DNA of 64,000 bases from Porphyromonadaceae bacterium H1 (GTDB lineage Bacteria > Bacteroidota > Bacteroidia > Bacteroidales > Paludibacteraceae), in the NCBI GenBank assembly GCA_001653155.1, contig BDEJ01000041.1, positions 38,899 through 102,898 of the forward strand, in the 5' to 3' direction. Shown here piece after piece: positions 51,284 through 60,814 of the stretch. Each line of letters begins with the position of its first letter. Position 1 is the stretch's first letter. The notes under the pieces are model-generated. The model ran no database searches and had not been told where the DNA came from. It saw nothing but the letters and a program-made list of their open reading frames with translations. The translations under genes were made by a program, and so were the position numbers.

Positions 51284-51332
51284 GATAACAGGAAATAGTA
51301 CGGAAAGAAAGAATCGAATAATGAGAGCCCCA

Positions 51333-52454
51333 TCAGAGCGTCTTCTTATAGTTGATCACCGCCCATGAGTTAAAGAGCAGAGCAAAAAAACTCATCATTC
51401 CGATATGTATGTGTAAATGCGAGAAATCGCTTCCTTTAAGAATAACCATACGCGCGACCTCGGTAAAATAGGTAATCGGGCTACAACAGGCTATCAGATA
51501 GGCCCATCGAGGCATGCTCTCAATAGGAGTAAAAAGGCCGCTCATAAGAATAAAGATCATCATAAAGAAAAACATCGTAAACATGACTTGTTGCTGAGTA
51601 TGGCAATAGGTAGAAACAAGCAACCCCAGACCGAGCATAGCTACCAAGTAAAGCAGCAAATAGGCATACAGCAATAACAAACTCCCCACAGGTAAAATTC
51701 CGTAAACCCAACGAGCAACCACAAATAAACCAAGACTGAAGACCACTACCCCCAATATCCAAAAAGGGATCAGCTTACCAAGAATAAATTGATATTTCTT
51801 CACCGGAGAGACATTGATTTGTTCGATGCTTCCATTCTCTTTTTCTTTAACCGCGTGTAATCCGCACATATAGGTCGATATGATTGTAACAAGCAAAACC
51901 AAGAAGCCGGGGACCATAAAGTGTCGATAGCTCATGATCGGATTAAAACGCACAGAAGTCTTCAAGCGGATAAGGGGCAAAGGAGGAAAAGCAGCAACAG
52001 GCATTTGCCGCTCACGCAATTCAGAGCTAAACGAAGTGAGAATTTGTCTCAGATAGGCTCCACCCAAACTTGCTTTTATACCGTTAATAGCATTTACCGC
52101 AATAAAAACAGACGAGCCTCCTCTTTCGATTAAGCGGGACTCAAAATCTTTAGGAATTTCTAAAATTAAATCCCCGCGATCACCTTCAATCAAGGAAAAA
52201 GCCTCGTCAAAAGAAGTCGGATAAGCATGTATCCGAAAATAACCCGAAGCAGCAATCTTTTCAACAAGTTGCTGTGAAACCATCGAACGATCGTGGTCGA
52301 CAACCACAGCAACAATATTTTTCATCTCATAGTTCGCAGCCAAGGGCAAAACTAAGAGCTGTACAAGCGGCATGGCAAAAATCATCGGCAGGAACATCCG
52401 ATTGCGAAAAATCTGTACAAATTCTTTCCGAAGTAGAAACAAAATCACTCTCAT
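51333..52454 (-). CDS. ABC-2 type permease, efflux operon
   Basis: 373 residues with about six membrane helices. An N-terminal helix (MIFAMPLVQLLVLPLAANY) is followed by a large periplasmic domain (about 40-165) and the ABC-2 membrane core (MVPGFLVLLVTIISTYMCGL, then YLLLYLVAMLGLGLLVSTYC, and PIESMPRWAYLIACCSPITYFTEVARM, the YhhJ/YbhR signature). It is the last gene of the minus-strand efflux operon and overlaps the preceding permease by 4 bases (ATGA). With it, the other permease and two ATPases it forms an exporter that is linked to HlyD and TolC. Confidence 0.9.
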   Translation of the reverse strand: MRVILFLLRKEFVQIFRNRMFLPMIFAMPLVQLLVLPLAANYEMKNIVAVVVDHDRSMVSQQLVEKIAASGYFRIHAYPTSFDEAFSLIEGDRGDLILEIPKDFESRLIERGGSSVFIAVNAINGIKASLGGAYLRQILTSFSSELRERQMPVAAFPPLPLIRLKTSVRFNPIMSYRHFMVPGFLVLLVTIISTYMCGLHAVKEKENGSIEQINVSPVKKYQFILGKLIPFWILGVVVFSLGLFVVARWVYGILPVGSLLLLYAYLLLYLVAMLGLGLLVSTYCHTQQQVMFTMFFFMMIFILMSGLFTPIESMPRWAYLIACCSPITYFTEVARMVILKGSDFSHLHIHIGMMSFFALLFNSWAVINYKKTL

Positions 52455-53557
52455 AGCAAACGTACTTTAAAGCTTCTAAAACTCAAAAAAAGCAAAGAGG
52501 CTGTCATCAGGAAAAGTATAAGCGTCTCCTTCCAAACAGCTAATAAACCAAGGCCTTTTATCATAACCGATTTAACTATGAGATAGTACCAGCGTGATGG
52601 AACTAAATCGGCAAAATAGCGTAAAGCAAGCGGCATATTCTCAATGGGGAATAAAAATCCTGTAAAAAGTACGGTAGGCAGCAACAGTCCGGCCAAAGAA
52701 ATCAATATCGCTACTTGCTGTGTTTGGGCCACATTAGAAATAAGTATGCCCAAAGAAAGAGCCGTTACGATAAACAACATACTCTCAGCAAATAACAAAA
52801 GGGCACTGCCATTCACAGGTAGATCCAGCAAAGTGATACTTAGCAGCATTATCGTTATAAAGTTAATCAAAGCAAGAAATAAATAAGGAACAATCTTCGC
52901 CACAATAAGCATCCAAGGATTTACAGGCGAAACCAACAGAACCTCCATGCTCCCGTACTCTTTCTCGCGTACAATAGAGACGGAAGTCATCATTACCGAA
53001 ACAAGCATCAAGACCAAAGCGAGCAATCCCGGAACAAAAGTAAAAGAGGGCTTCAGTTCCGGATTATAGAGCATTCGTATCTCAGGCTGTATGCTGTAAG
53101 GCAAGGAGTAATCCAGTAATAGGGATTGCTGGTAATCTCCAACAAGACCCGCGGCATAAGTCATCAAGATGTTGGCTGTATTCGGATCGGAGGCATCAAC
53201 AATAAACTGGAGCTCTGCCTCATTAAACCGGGCAAGTTCAGTCTCAAAACGAGGAGGAAAAACAAGTGCGGATTTGATTCTACCTTTTTTGAAAGCATCA
53301 TTCAGTTCCCTGTGACTCAACAGCACCTCCTCAAGGTTAAAGCTTTTATTGGCGGAAAATTTGTCTATCAGGTTTCGCGATACGCCATCCTGGGCATAAT
53401 CGCAAACAAGCATAGGAGAGTTTTTCACTTCATTACTCAGCGCAAAACCGAAAAGCAGAATCTGTACAACCGGCAAACCAAAAAGAATCAACAACGTCCT
53501 GGTATCACGAAACATGTGCCGGAACTCTTTTCTAACAAATATGAGAAACTGTTTCAT
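52451..53557 (-). CDS. ABC-2 type permease, efflux operon
   Basis: 368 residues with the same plan as its partner: first helix LLILFGLPVVQILLFGFALS, periplasmic domain about 40-175, then TFVPGLLALVLMLVSVMMTS, PYLFLALINFITIMLLSITL and FPIENMPLALRYFADLVPSRW, the YbhS/YhhJ-type signature. It overlaps the next permease by 4 bases and starts 13 bases after the second ATPase gene. The two permeases probably form a heterodimeric channel. Confidence 0.9.
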   Translation of the reverse strand: MKQFLIFVRKEFRHMFRDTRTLLILFGLPVVQILLFGFALSNEVKNSPMLVCDYAQDGVSRNLIDKFSANKSFNLEEVLLSHRELNDAFKKGRIKSALVFPPRFETELARFNEAELQFIVDASDPNTANILMTYAAGLVGDYQQSLLLDYSLPYSIQPEIRMLYNPELKPSFTFVPGLLALVLMLVSVMMTSVSIVREKEYGSMEVLLVSPVNPWMLIVAKIVPYLFLALINFITIMLLSITLLDLPVNGSALLLFAESMLFIVTALSLGILISNVAQTQQVAILISLAGLLLPTVLFTGFLFPIENMPLALRYFADLVPSRWYYLIVKSVMIKGLGLLAVWKETLILFLMTASLLFLSFRSFKVRLL

Positions 53558-53570
53558 AAGTTCAATTTAA

Positions 53571-54320
53571 TTACTCTGCTTGACGTTGGGCTTTACGAGC
53601 CAAGCGCAAAAAGACATCATCCATCGACGAAGCTGAAAAGTGCATTTTTAAATTCTGAGGGCTATCCAAAGCCTTTATCCGTCCGTCTACCATCATCGAA
53701 ATTCTATCGCAATACTCCGCTTCGTCCATATAGTGTGTCGTAACAAATACAGTAATACTTTCGGAAGTAGCCTTGTAGATAAGCTTCCAAAATTGCCTAC
53801 GTGTTATGGGGTCGACCCCTCCGGTAGGTTCATCCAAAAAGACAATTTGAGGTTTGTGTAATATAGCTATTGAAAAAGCCAACTTTTGCTTCCAGCCTAA
53901 AGGCAAAGCTGCGACCAGCTTTTTAGACACCTCAATAAGGTCGAGTGTCTCAATAAGTTCTGAGGATTTTTCTTTAATTTGCTTGTGACTCAGTCCATAA
54001 ATTCCTCCGAAAAGCCTGATATTTTCCATTACGGTCAAATCCTCATAAAGCGAAAACTTCTGACTCATGTAGCCAATATTTCTTTTTACTTGCTCGCTTT
54101 GTTTATATATATCGAAGCCAGCAACACGTGCCTTACCCGATGTAGGCAGCGAAAGGCCGCACAACATACGCATAGCGGTAGTCTTTCCGGCACCGTTAGC
54201 CCCAAGAAAACCAAATATCTCACCCTGAAAGACCTCAAAACTTATGTTATCCACAGCTTTGAAGGCTCCAAAACACTTTGTGAGTCCTTCAACATCAATC
54301 ACTACCTTTTTCTCCTTCAT
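53571..54320 (-). CDS. ABC transporter ATPase, second of two
   Basis: 249 residues from the ATG at 54320, which overlaps the stop codon of the preceding ATPase gene. Walker A is FLGANGAGKTTAMRML (about residues 41-56), the Q loop is IGYMSQKFSLYED and Walker B is IVFLDEPTGGVDP, with the His in FVTTHYMDEAEY. The usual LSGGQ signature is replaced by ALPLGWKQKL, a variant that is familiar from the second half of YbhF-type proteins. The gene is the second of two ATPase genes in an operon; it probably pairs with the first one to form one asymmetric site and one canonical site. Confidence 0.92.
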   Translation of the reverse strand: MKEKKVVIDVEGLTKCFGAFKAVDNISFEVFQGEIFGFLGANGAGKTTAMRMLCGLSLPTSGKARVAGFDIYKQSEQVKRNIGYMSQKFSLYEDLTVMENIRLFGGIYGLSHKQIKEKSSELIETLDLIEVSKKLVAALPLGWKQKLAFSIAILHKPQIVFLDEPTGGVDPITRRQFWKLIYKATSESITVFVTTHYMDEAEYCDRISMMVDGRIKALDSPQNLKMHFSASSMDDVFLRLARKAQRQAE

Positions 54321-55249
54321 CACCGCATCAATTTGATAAAACAATCCTCGATACTCGGAACTATGGGATGGCATACGACATCCTGATGACCTTTCTTCTT
54401 CAGATAGTCGAGCAGAACCAGACACGCCGCTTGATCATCATCAGAAAAAGTAAGATGAAGATATTCACCAAAAGCAAAACAACTTTCAACACAATCCATT
54501 TGCTGGACATCGCATATCAGACGAGCCATATCGGCCGTTCTGAGCGCATAGAGTTTATCCGAATACTTTTCGATAATATGCTGCGGAGTTTCTACGGACA
54601 GTATTCTGCCCGACTGCATCAAGGCTATCCGATCACAAAGTCGAGCTTCATCCATATAGGGAGTAGACACCAAAATACTGATGTTTTGCTCCTTCAGACG
54701 CTTAAGCATGTCCCAAAACTCTCTACGCGATACTACATCTACCCCTGTCGTAGGCTCATCCAATAGCAAAACCACGGGACGGTGTATCAAGGCACAACAC
54801 AAAGCGAGTTTCTGTTTCATCCCACCCGAAAGCTTTCCCGCCCTGCGCTTTCTGAAGGGCTCTATTTGTACATAAATATCCCGTATCAGATCGTAATTTT
54901 CCTCAACGGTCGTAGCAAATAAAGCAGCAAAGAAGTTCAGGTTTTCCTCTACCGACAAATCCTGATAAAGCGAGAACCTTCCGGGCATATAACCAATTCG
55001 CTTACGTATTTCGACATAGTCCTTCACAACATGCAAGCCATTTACCTCCGCCGAGCCTTCGTCGGCAAGCATCAAAGTGCTGAGAATACGAAAAAGTGTG
55101 GTTTTCCCTGCTCCATCAGGGCCTATCAATCCAAATAACTCTCCTTTTCGAACAGAAAACGAAACGGAGGAAAGAGCCTGTACGGATCCATAACGCTTGG
55201 AAACACATCGGCAATTGATATCCCAAGGAGTCTTATCATTCTCAATCAT
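54320..55249 (-). CDS. ABC transporter ATPase, first of two
   Basis: 309 residues. Walker A is LIGPDGAGKTTLFRIL, the signature is GKLSGGMKQKLALC, Walker B is VVLLLDEPTTGVDV and the His switch is LVSTPYMDEARL (His replaced by Pro, Tyr). An extra C-terminal 80 residues (ADMARLICDVQQMDCVE) form a regulatory domain. In E. coli YbhF the two ATPase domains are fused in one chain of about 580 residues; here they are two genes of 309 and 249 residues overlapping by a single codon. It sits after the HlyD gene with a 30-base gap. Confidence 0.9.
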   Translation of the reverse strand: MIENDKTPWDINCRCVSKRYGSVQALSSVSFSVRKGELFGLIGPDGAGKTTLFRILSTLMLADEGSAEVNGLHVVKDYVEIRKRIGYMPGRFSLYQDLSVEENLNFFAALFATTVEENYDLIRDIYVQIEPFRKRRAGKLSGGMKQKLALCCALIHRPVVLLLDEPTTGVDVVSRREFWDMLKRLKEQNISILVSTPYMDEARLCDRIALMQSGRILSVETPQHIIEKYSDKLYALRTADMARLICDVQQMDCVESCFAFGEYLHLTFSDDDQAACLVLLDYLKKKGHQDVVCHPIVPSIEDCFIKLMR

Positions 55250-55279
55250 AGCCCATTAGTCATCAAAGATTCGTATACA

Positions 55280-56200
55280 TCAGTCAAAATCAACTTCTCC
55301 ATACATTCCTATTTTATACTTCCCATCGTTCTTCAGTTGTATTTTTAGAGCATACACCAAGTTGGCTCTTTCATCTTTAGTCCGGATGGTTTTCGGAGTA
55401 AATTCCGCCTTATCACTTATCCATGCAATACGCCCTTCGGAACAAAGAAAGCCACCCGCTCCATCATCCGTATATACCTTTACGGATTGATTCAAAATCA
55501 AACGAGGCAATTGATCCCCGGTAACATAAACACGAAGAATAATATTCCTCAGGTCTGCAATACGATATAACGGTTTACCGACCGTGGTTATTTCTCCCGC
55601 TCGCACATATCGAGTCAATACCGTTCCATCAACCGGATTGACAATCCGGCACCTGTTCAGCTGGTCATCAAGTTGCTTTAGTTGAATCTCTAAGACCTTC
55701 TTTTCTTTATCGATACTAAGGACTGTGGTTTCAAGCATTGTTTTCTGAGCTTCTATTTGCTTCTTCAGCACCTCAACTTGTGCATTCACATCATCCAGTT
55801 GCTTAGCTGTTACCCCTTCCGCCTCTCGCAACTTTTCCATGCGGACTCTTTCGTGCTTCGCCGCAGAAAGTTGCTGACGGAGAGGGGCTAACTGTTGTGG
55901 GATATTCGGTTTCTTGCTTGCCAACACTTCCAGTTGAGCGAGTAATTGTTCTTTTTTCAAGGAAATAGCAAGACTATCAACATATCCGACAACGGCGCCA
56001 CAAGTCAAACTTCTTCCCTCCTCCACGTCAAATTTCATAAGAACCCCTTGAGCCTGAGAAGAAATAACAAGCTCTTCTGCTTCGAAAGCTCCCGAAGCAT
56101 CGAACTGATGCCCTTTTTTGCATGAAGGCAGTAAAAACAAGACAAATAACAATGGCCGTATAAGTAAAACACGATTATTAAAATTCAGAAAAACATTCAT
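55280..56200 (-). CDS. HlyD-type periplasmic adaptor (membrane fusion) lipoprotein
   Basis: 306 residues. The lipoprotein signal ends LFVLFLLPSC (Cys27). A lipoyl half-motif (ELVISSQAQGVLMKFDVEEG) is followed by a long coiled-coil hairpin (about 75-165, with LLAQLEVLASKKPNIPQQL and QVEVLKKQIEAQ), and then a barrel (RIVNPVDGTVLTRYVRAGEI). This layout is that of YbhG and related adaptor proteins that link an inner-membrane ABC pump to TolC. It is the third gene of the operon after TetR and TolC. Confidence 0.92.
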   Translation of the reverse strand: MNVFLNFNNRVLLIRPLLFVLFLLPSCKKGHQFDASGAFEAEELVISSQAQGVLMKFDVEEGRSLTCGAVVGYVDSLAISLKKEQLLAQLEVLASKKPNIPQQLAPLRQQLSAAKHERVRMEKLREAEGVTAKQLDDVNAQVEVLKKQIEAQKTMLETTVLSIDKEKKVLEIQLKQLDDQLNRCRIVNPVDGTVLTRYVRAGEITTVGKPLYRIADLRNIILRVYVTGDQLPRLILNQSVKVYTDDGAGGFLCSEGRIAWISDKAEFTPKTIRTKDERANLVYALKIQLKNDGKYKIGMYGEVDFD

Positions 56201-56230
56201 AATAAAAATTCTATTAAGTTGTATATAAAA

Positions 56231-57523
56231 TTAGTTTCCTGCTGTTGTATTGTAATCATACTGAGCCATTAACAGCTGTATCTGATGTAAAGAGAGATTT
56301 TGTTTTGCTTGATCTTCAGCATACACAGTTGATATATAATCGTTGGCAGTGACCGTTCCGAGCTCCAAGCGGCTCTTACTAACTTCTTTGATCCGCTCGC
56401 GGAGGAGCATAATATCTCTATCGCTCGCAATCAAGCCTTCCAGTTTTATTATCTGAGATTTTTTTTGCATAAGCGAAAGATTTGTATTAAACAAAAACAC
56501 ATCCTTATGAACATCAAGCAAATCTTTAGCGATATCTAAACTCTTCTTTTCTTTGGCGTAAGTATATAAGGAGCTGAGACTCCAGTTCAAACGAACACCT
56601 CCCAAGTAGTATGGAGAAAAATCATTATTTAACAAGTTTAGACTCGGTCTGCCGAATCCGGCTTGGAAGAAGAGGCTCAAACGGGGAGTGTTTTTAGAGA
56701 CAAGGAGCTTAGAGCGGATATCAAAAACCGTCTTTTGCGAAGCAAACAGATCCAATTCTGCACGCCTAAGCTCCGATCTTAAGACAGGCAAGTGAGGTTT
56801 TTCTAAAACAGTTGCCTCATCAATACTCCGATTAATAAACGACGACAGCATATCGATGTAAGCTTGTCTAAGAGCTTTCAACTCAATCATTCGTTGATTG
56901 AGCTTCAACAGTTCCACTTCAAGCATGGCAGCATCAATCTCCAAAGCTACTCCATTTTTGATTGCAGTATGTAGCTTATCAATCCCGATTCGGAGATCTT
57001 TCTTAACCAACTGTATCTGGGCCGCTTGTGCATCAATCAATAAAATTCCGAAAAAAATCTGATTAACACGCTGCCTCAATTTATGAAGCTCCACCTTCGT
57101 TTTTTGAAGTTCAACACGAACATTAGCCCTTACAAGCTCCACATTGTTTTTCACATGTAACAAATCCGTGATGGGTTGAACGACTTCCGTATAAATTCGA
57201 TATTGATCCTTACTCAATTCCTCAAAGGAAAATCCCGGTAAAGAAACAGGCAGTTTTGTAACGTCGGACTGATAGCTTGCTTGTCCAACGATGAAGCATT
57301 GGGGCAAGTAACCTTTTGCAGCATTACTAACAGAATATTTTTCACTTTTCTCCAATAGAGCATATTGACGAATCATCGGATAATTCCGTTCGGACATCGC
57401 ATAACAACTATCAATAGTCAATACCGAATATTGTCCATTCGCCATAACTGAAGGCCGAAAAAGCAGTAACAGGATAATGAAAAAGATAAATCTCAACTTG
57501 GAATTCTTAATCATAAAAATCAT
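56231..57523 (-). CDS. TolC-family outer-membrane efflux protein
   Basis: 430 residues. Signal peptide about 1-28 (MIFMIKNSKLRFIFFIILLL then LFRPSVMANG). The remainder is an outer-membrane efflux protein: helical repeats such as NVELVRANVRVELQKTKVE and AEDQAKQNLSLHQIQLLMAQ pair with strand segments (YSVLTIDSCYAMSERNYPMI, and DFSPYYLGGVRLNWSLSSL). It gives the channel to the exterior for the ABC pump encoded downstream. The gap to the HlyD gene is 30 bases and to TetR 43 bases. Confidence 0.92.
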   Translation of the reverse strand: MIFMIKNSKLRFIFFIILLLLFRPSVMANGQYSVLTIDSCYAMSERNYPMIRQYALLEKSEKYSVSNAAKGYLPQCFIVGQASYQSDVTKLPVSLPGFSFEELSKDQYRIYTEVVQPITDLLHVKNNVELVRANVRVELQKTKVELHKLRQRVNQIFFGILLIDAQAAQIQLVKKDLRIGIDKLHTAIKNGVALEIDAAMLEVELLKLNQRMIELKALRQAYIDMLSSFINRSIDEATVLEKPHLPVLRSELRRAELDLFASQKTVFDIRSKLLVSKNTPRLSLFFQAGFGRPSLNLLNNDFSPYYLGGVRLNWSLSSLYTYAKEKKSLDIAKDLLDVHKDVFLFNTNLSLMQKKSQIIKLEGLIASDRDIMLLRERIKEVSKSRLELGTVTANDYISTVYAEDQAKQNLSLHQIQLLMAQYDYNTTAGN

Positions 57524-57566
57524 ATTTTTGAATAAATCATTTGATTAATATTGTGCTAAAAAAATT

Positions 57567-58199
57567 TTACGCCGGAGCAAACATAGCTCTTACCCAAACA
57601 GGTATCAGCCGCTTACGCTCTTGCATCAAAGAAACAAAATCATCATCCGTAAGCCCCCCGATATGCTTGAGCGTAGAAGCTCCCATAAAGGGAAAAATCG
57701 TTAAACCTATCACATTAATCATAAAATGCCAAAAGTTAAGATCCGGAAATTTACCTTCGCTTACCGCCTGCCGGTATTGTTCAAGAATAACCGAATCCGA
57801 AAGCAAAGCTTTTATCCTCGAATTCAGCATAGAATCCTCACGTCGATTCTTGATTTCAGACATAATAAAAAGAACAATTTGCGGCTCTACAATCAGTTGA
57901 TCGATATAGGCAGAGGAAAGAAACTCGACCTTTTCCTCCAAAGTCATCGTTCCATCGTTAATAACAGGAATAAGAGTACGCAGAAAAGCATCAAGTGTTT
58001 CGAACATAATAACACCGAACAACTTCTCCTTACTTCTGAAATAGTAATTCAACAAAGCAAGATTAATACCCGCCTCCTCAGCAATATCACGAGTCCGGGT
58101 AGCCGCAAATCCTTTTTCATGAAAGATTTTCCGTGCAGCTTCTTTAATCTTTTGTTCTGTAGAAAGAGTACTCTTCTTATTCGATTTCCCGGTTTTCAT
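57567..58199 (-). CDS. TetR-family repressor of the efflux operon
   Basis: 210 residues from the ATG at 58199; the longer reading starts within the promoter (58233-58265) and is discounted. The N-terminal helix-turn-helix reads TEQKIKEAARKIFHEKGFAA, then TRTRDIAEEAGINLALLNYY (about residues 14-55), typical of TetR. The C-terminal ligand domain (about 70-210) is variable and includes FVSLMQERKRLIPVWVRAMF. It is the first gene of the operon and should be auto-repressed. An inducer is unknown. An AAACGTTT block lies at 58276-58283 in the promoter region. Confidence 0.92.
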   Translation of the reverse strand: MKTGKSNKKSTLSTEQKIKEAARKIFHEKGFAATRTRDIAEEAGINLALLNYYFRSKEKLFGVIMFETLDAFLRTLIPVINDGTMTLEEKVEFLSSAYIDQLIVEPQIVLFIMSEIKNRREDSMLNSRIKALLSDSVILEQYRQAVSEGKFPDLNFWHFMINVIGLTIFPFMGASTLKHIGGLTDDDFVSLMQERKRLIPVWVRAMFAPA

Positions 58200-58232
58200 A
58201 GCTTCCAAATCTGCAAGTCTGATTATTCGATG

Positions 58233-58265
58233 CAAAAATACGCATTAATTTCCGAATTAACCAAA
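58233..58265 (-). promoter_or_regulatory. Promoter of the TetR efflux operon
   Basis: On the minus strand TTTG at 58265-58262, 21 bases, TATTTTTG at 58240-58233. The predicted transcript starts near 58226, so the ATG at 58199 is the true start of TetR. Confidence 0.65.
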
Positions 58266-58499
58266 TAATTTAATCAAACGTTTAAGCTATTTTATCCGAG
58301 TGGCAAACTAAAACACGGAATATCAACACAATCAAAAAGCTAAATTTATTAAACAAAGTTATATGAAAAACTGTTATGAATATAAATTGAGGGCCGGATT
58401 GGAGTCCAGACGACAGAGTTTGCAACTTAATGAGAAAAAAGATAAAGGCCCGAAAAGTTAAATATGACTAATCTATTTTTTAACATTTGATTTTTCATC

Positions 58500-58507
58500 T
58501 AACTTTG
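58500..58507 (+). promoter_or_regulatory. -7 promoter box of the sensor kinase gene
   Basis: TAACTTTG matches TAnnTTTG and lies 65 bases before the ATG at 58573. A -33 box was not found at the right distance. Confidence 0.4.
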
Positions 58508-58572
58508 CCTCACTCAAAACCTTTACTGGGGAATCAACAAAAAGGGGAAAAGGCAGGAAACGATTCTTAACA

Positions 58573-60063
58573 ATGAAAAAAACAACAATAGGCATATTAG
58601 CACTTGTAATGCTGGCAACGTTCACGGGTTTAGCCATACTACAAGCTCGTTATGTATCCATCAACGTTGAGCTGAGCGAGCAGCAATTTGACCAGAATGT
58701 ACGCAACAGCCTATTGAAGACATCCGAACTGCTCGAACAAAATGAGGCTCTTCAGTATTTAGCGCAAACGCTGGAAGATTCGGACTACAAAAAAAGGAAC
58801 TCCGGAGATGAACATACAAGCAATCACACAGCAGAGAAATCGGATCGGCAATTATCGTCGGTACAGCCCAAAATAAGACTATCCACGGGACACGGGAAAG
58901 CCACCATAGAAGAGACATCCCGCTACTTGCAGAAAAAATTTCAACAGCAATTCTCTCGCTCAAAAACAATTCTGGATCAAGCTGTCTTTCAATGGATGAA
59001 CGAGGCGAAAAACAAAGAAATCTGCGAACGGATCGATTTCGAAGAAGTGCAAAATATTCTATCGAGCTATCTGGAAGCAAGCGGAATCAAGCTACCTTTT
59101 AACTTCAGCGTGCTGGATGCGAACGAAAGCACGATTTATCAAAAAATAAATTCGAAGCCGAAGCCCAATACCGTAGAATACAGGCAGCAGCTTTTCCCTT
59201 CGGAAGACTCTAAAAATCCAAGCTACATCTGCGTTTCATTTCCTACCAAAAAACGCTACATTGCAAGTTCGCTGAATCTGCTTCTACCTGCAACAATCAT
59301 GCTTCTGGTAGTACTCACAGTCTTTGTGGGAACTATTATCATTCTGTTCAGACAAAAGCAGCTGCACAACATGAAAAACGACTTCATGAATAACATGACG
59401 CACGAGCTGAAAACCCCAATATCAAGCATATCGTTGGCCTCGCAAATGCTGCAAGACCCCAGTGTAGGAAAAACTCCGGAAACATTAAAATACATCTCTA
59501 ACGTAATACGGGATGAGACAAAAAGGCTCAGCTTTCAAGTAGAAAAGGTACTACAAATATCCATCTTTGAAAAAGAGGGAAGTACCTTAAAGTTGATAGA
59601 AATAAGCATAAATCCCCTTATTTCGGATATCATCGCCAACTTTTCGCTGAAAGTAACGAGCAAGGGAGGAAAGATTATTCCAAAGCTGAATGCCAAACAA
59701 GATCGAATTCTGGCTGACGACATACACTTTACGAACGTCATCTACAATCTGATGGACAATGCTTTGAAGTATTCTTCGCAGGAACGCCCTTTATTACTGA
59801 CAGTAGAAACAAGTAACGAGAAAGAAAACCTGCTCATCAGTATCGAAGACAACGGCATAGGCATAAACAAAGAAGACCTCAAGCGCATATTTGATAAATT
59901 CTACCGCGTTTCTACCGGGGATCTGCACAATGTAAAAGGCTTCGGTCTGGGACTTGCTTATGTAAAAAAGATTATCAACGAGCACAAAGGGATAATCAAA
60001 GTAGAAAGCGAAATAAATTTAGGAACGAAATTTACAATCATTATACCAACTCTTAAACAATAA
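58573..60063 (+). CDS. Membrane sensor histidine kinase (RprX-like)
   Basis: 496 residues. Two membrane helices, about 6-24 (IGILALVMLATFTGLAIL) and about 234-258 (LLLPATIMLLVVLTVFVGTI), enclose a periplasmic sensor domain of about 210 residues. The phosphoacceptor is His277 in NMTHELKTPISSISLA. The ATPase domain shows the N box (IYNLMDNALKYSS), G1 (ISIEDNGIGINKEDL), the F box (FDKFYRVSTGD) and G2 (VKGFGLGLAYVKKII). The layout agrees with RprX of Bacteroides. It phosphorylates the response regulator encoded 5 bases downstream; its signal is not known. Confidence 0.93.
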   Translation: MKKTTIGILALVMLATFTGLAILQARYVSINVELSEQQFDQNVRNSLLKTSELLEQNEALQYLAQTLEDSDYKKRNSGDEHTSNHTAEKSDRQLSSVQPKIRLSTGHGKATIEETSRYLQKKFQQQFSRSKTILDQAVFQWMNEAKNKEICERIDFEEVQNILSSYLEASGIKLPFNFSVLDANESTIYQKINSKPKPNTVEYRQQLFPSEDSKNPSYICVSFPTKKRYIASSLNLLLPATIMLLVVLTVFVGTIIILFRQKQLHNMKNDFMNNMTHELKTPISSISLASQMLQDPSVGKTPETLKYISNVIRDETKRLSFQVEKVLQISIFEKEGSTLKLIEISINPLISDIIANFSLKVTSKGGKIIPKLNAKQDRILADDIHFTNVIYNLMDNALKYSSQERPLLLTVETSNEKENLLISIEDNGIGINKEDLKRIFDKFYRVSTGDLHNVKGFGLGLAYVKKIINEHKGIIKVESEINLGTKFTIIIPTLKQ

Positions 60064-60068
60064 CGATT

Positions 60069-60779
60069 ATGACTGACGAAAAAGTAAAAATTCTGCTGTG
60101 TGAAGACGACGAGAATCTGGGTATGCTTTTGCGGGAATATTTGCAAACCAAGGGATACGAATCCGACCTGCAACCCGACGGGGAGGCCGGATACAAAGCT
60201 TTCACCAAAAACAAGTACGATCTTTGCGTTTTTGATGTAATGATGCCCAAAAAAGACGGCTTTGCTTTAGCTGCCGAAATACGGGCTATGAACACTGAAG
60301 TGCCTATCATCTTCCTCACAGCCAAATCGATGAAAGAAGATATCCTGCGAGGCTTCAAGCTGGGAGCAGACGACTACCTTTCGAAGCCTTTCAGTATGGA
60401 GGAGCTGCTCTACCGTATCGAGTCTATTTTGCGTCGAGTAAGAGGCAAAAAGAGCAAAGATGTCGTAGTTTTCCAGATTGGCAAATTTATTTTCGATTCG
60501 CAGAAGCAACTGCTGACCCACCGGAACGAGTCCAAGAAACTCACTACCAAAGAATCCGAATTGCTAAGCCTGTTGGCAGCCAATGCCAACGAGATTTTGG
60601 AGCGCAACTATGCTCTGAAGACCATTTGGGTGGATGATAACTATTTCAACGCAAGGAGCATGGATGTGTACATCACCAAATTGCGTAAATTACTGAAGGA
60701 CGATCCGGATGTAGCCATCATCAACATACACGGGAAAGGCTATAAACTGATTACACCTCAAGCGAGTTCCAACGATTGA
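60069..60779 (+). CDS. OmpR-type response regulator (RprY-like)
   Basis: 236 residues. The receiver domain has the acidic pocket in LLCEDDENLGMLL (residues 11-17), the phosphorylated Asp56 in CVFDVMMPKKDG, the Thr in IIFLTAKS and the Lys in DDYLSKPFSMEELL. The C-terminal winged helix (ELLSLLAANANEILERNYAL, then YFNARSMDVYITKLRKLLKD and INIHGKGYKLI) is the OmpR/PhoB type. It should bind DNA when phosphorylated by the kinase encoded just upstream. In Bacteroides and Porphyromonas this regulator responds to envelope and oxidative stress. Confidence 0.95.
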   Translation: MTDEKVKILLCEDDENLGMLLREYLQTKGYESDLQPDGEAGYKAFTKNKYDLCVFDVMMPKKDGFALAAEIRAMNTEVPIIFLTAKSMKEDILRGFKLGADDYLSKPFSMEELLYRIESILRRVRGKKSKDVVVFQIGKFIFDSQKQLLTHRNESKKLTTKESELLSLLAANANEILERNYALKTIWVDDNYFNARSMDVYITKLRKLLKDDPDVAIINIHGKGYKLITPQASSND

Positions 60780-60814
60780 AAAATACCGACAAGTGAAAGA
60801 TTCCGGTTTTAAAC

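Larger units (their letters stand above)
58200..58572. other. Divergent control region, TetR operon and sensor kinase
   Basis: 373 bases between the TetR gene (minus) and the sensor kinase gene (plus). It holds the TetR promoter at 58233-58265, a near-palindrome TTAAACGTTTGA (complement strand, around 58274-58285), and the -7 box of the kinase gene at 58500-58507. No gene is seen. Confidence 0.5.

Noticed and set aside
58274..58285. TetR operator palindrome around AAACGTTT
   Set aside because: Only a 12-base near-palindrome, shorter than usual TetR sites; noted in the region entry but not listed as an operator.
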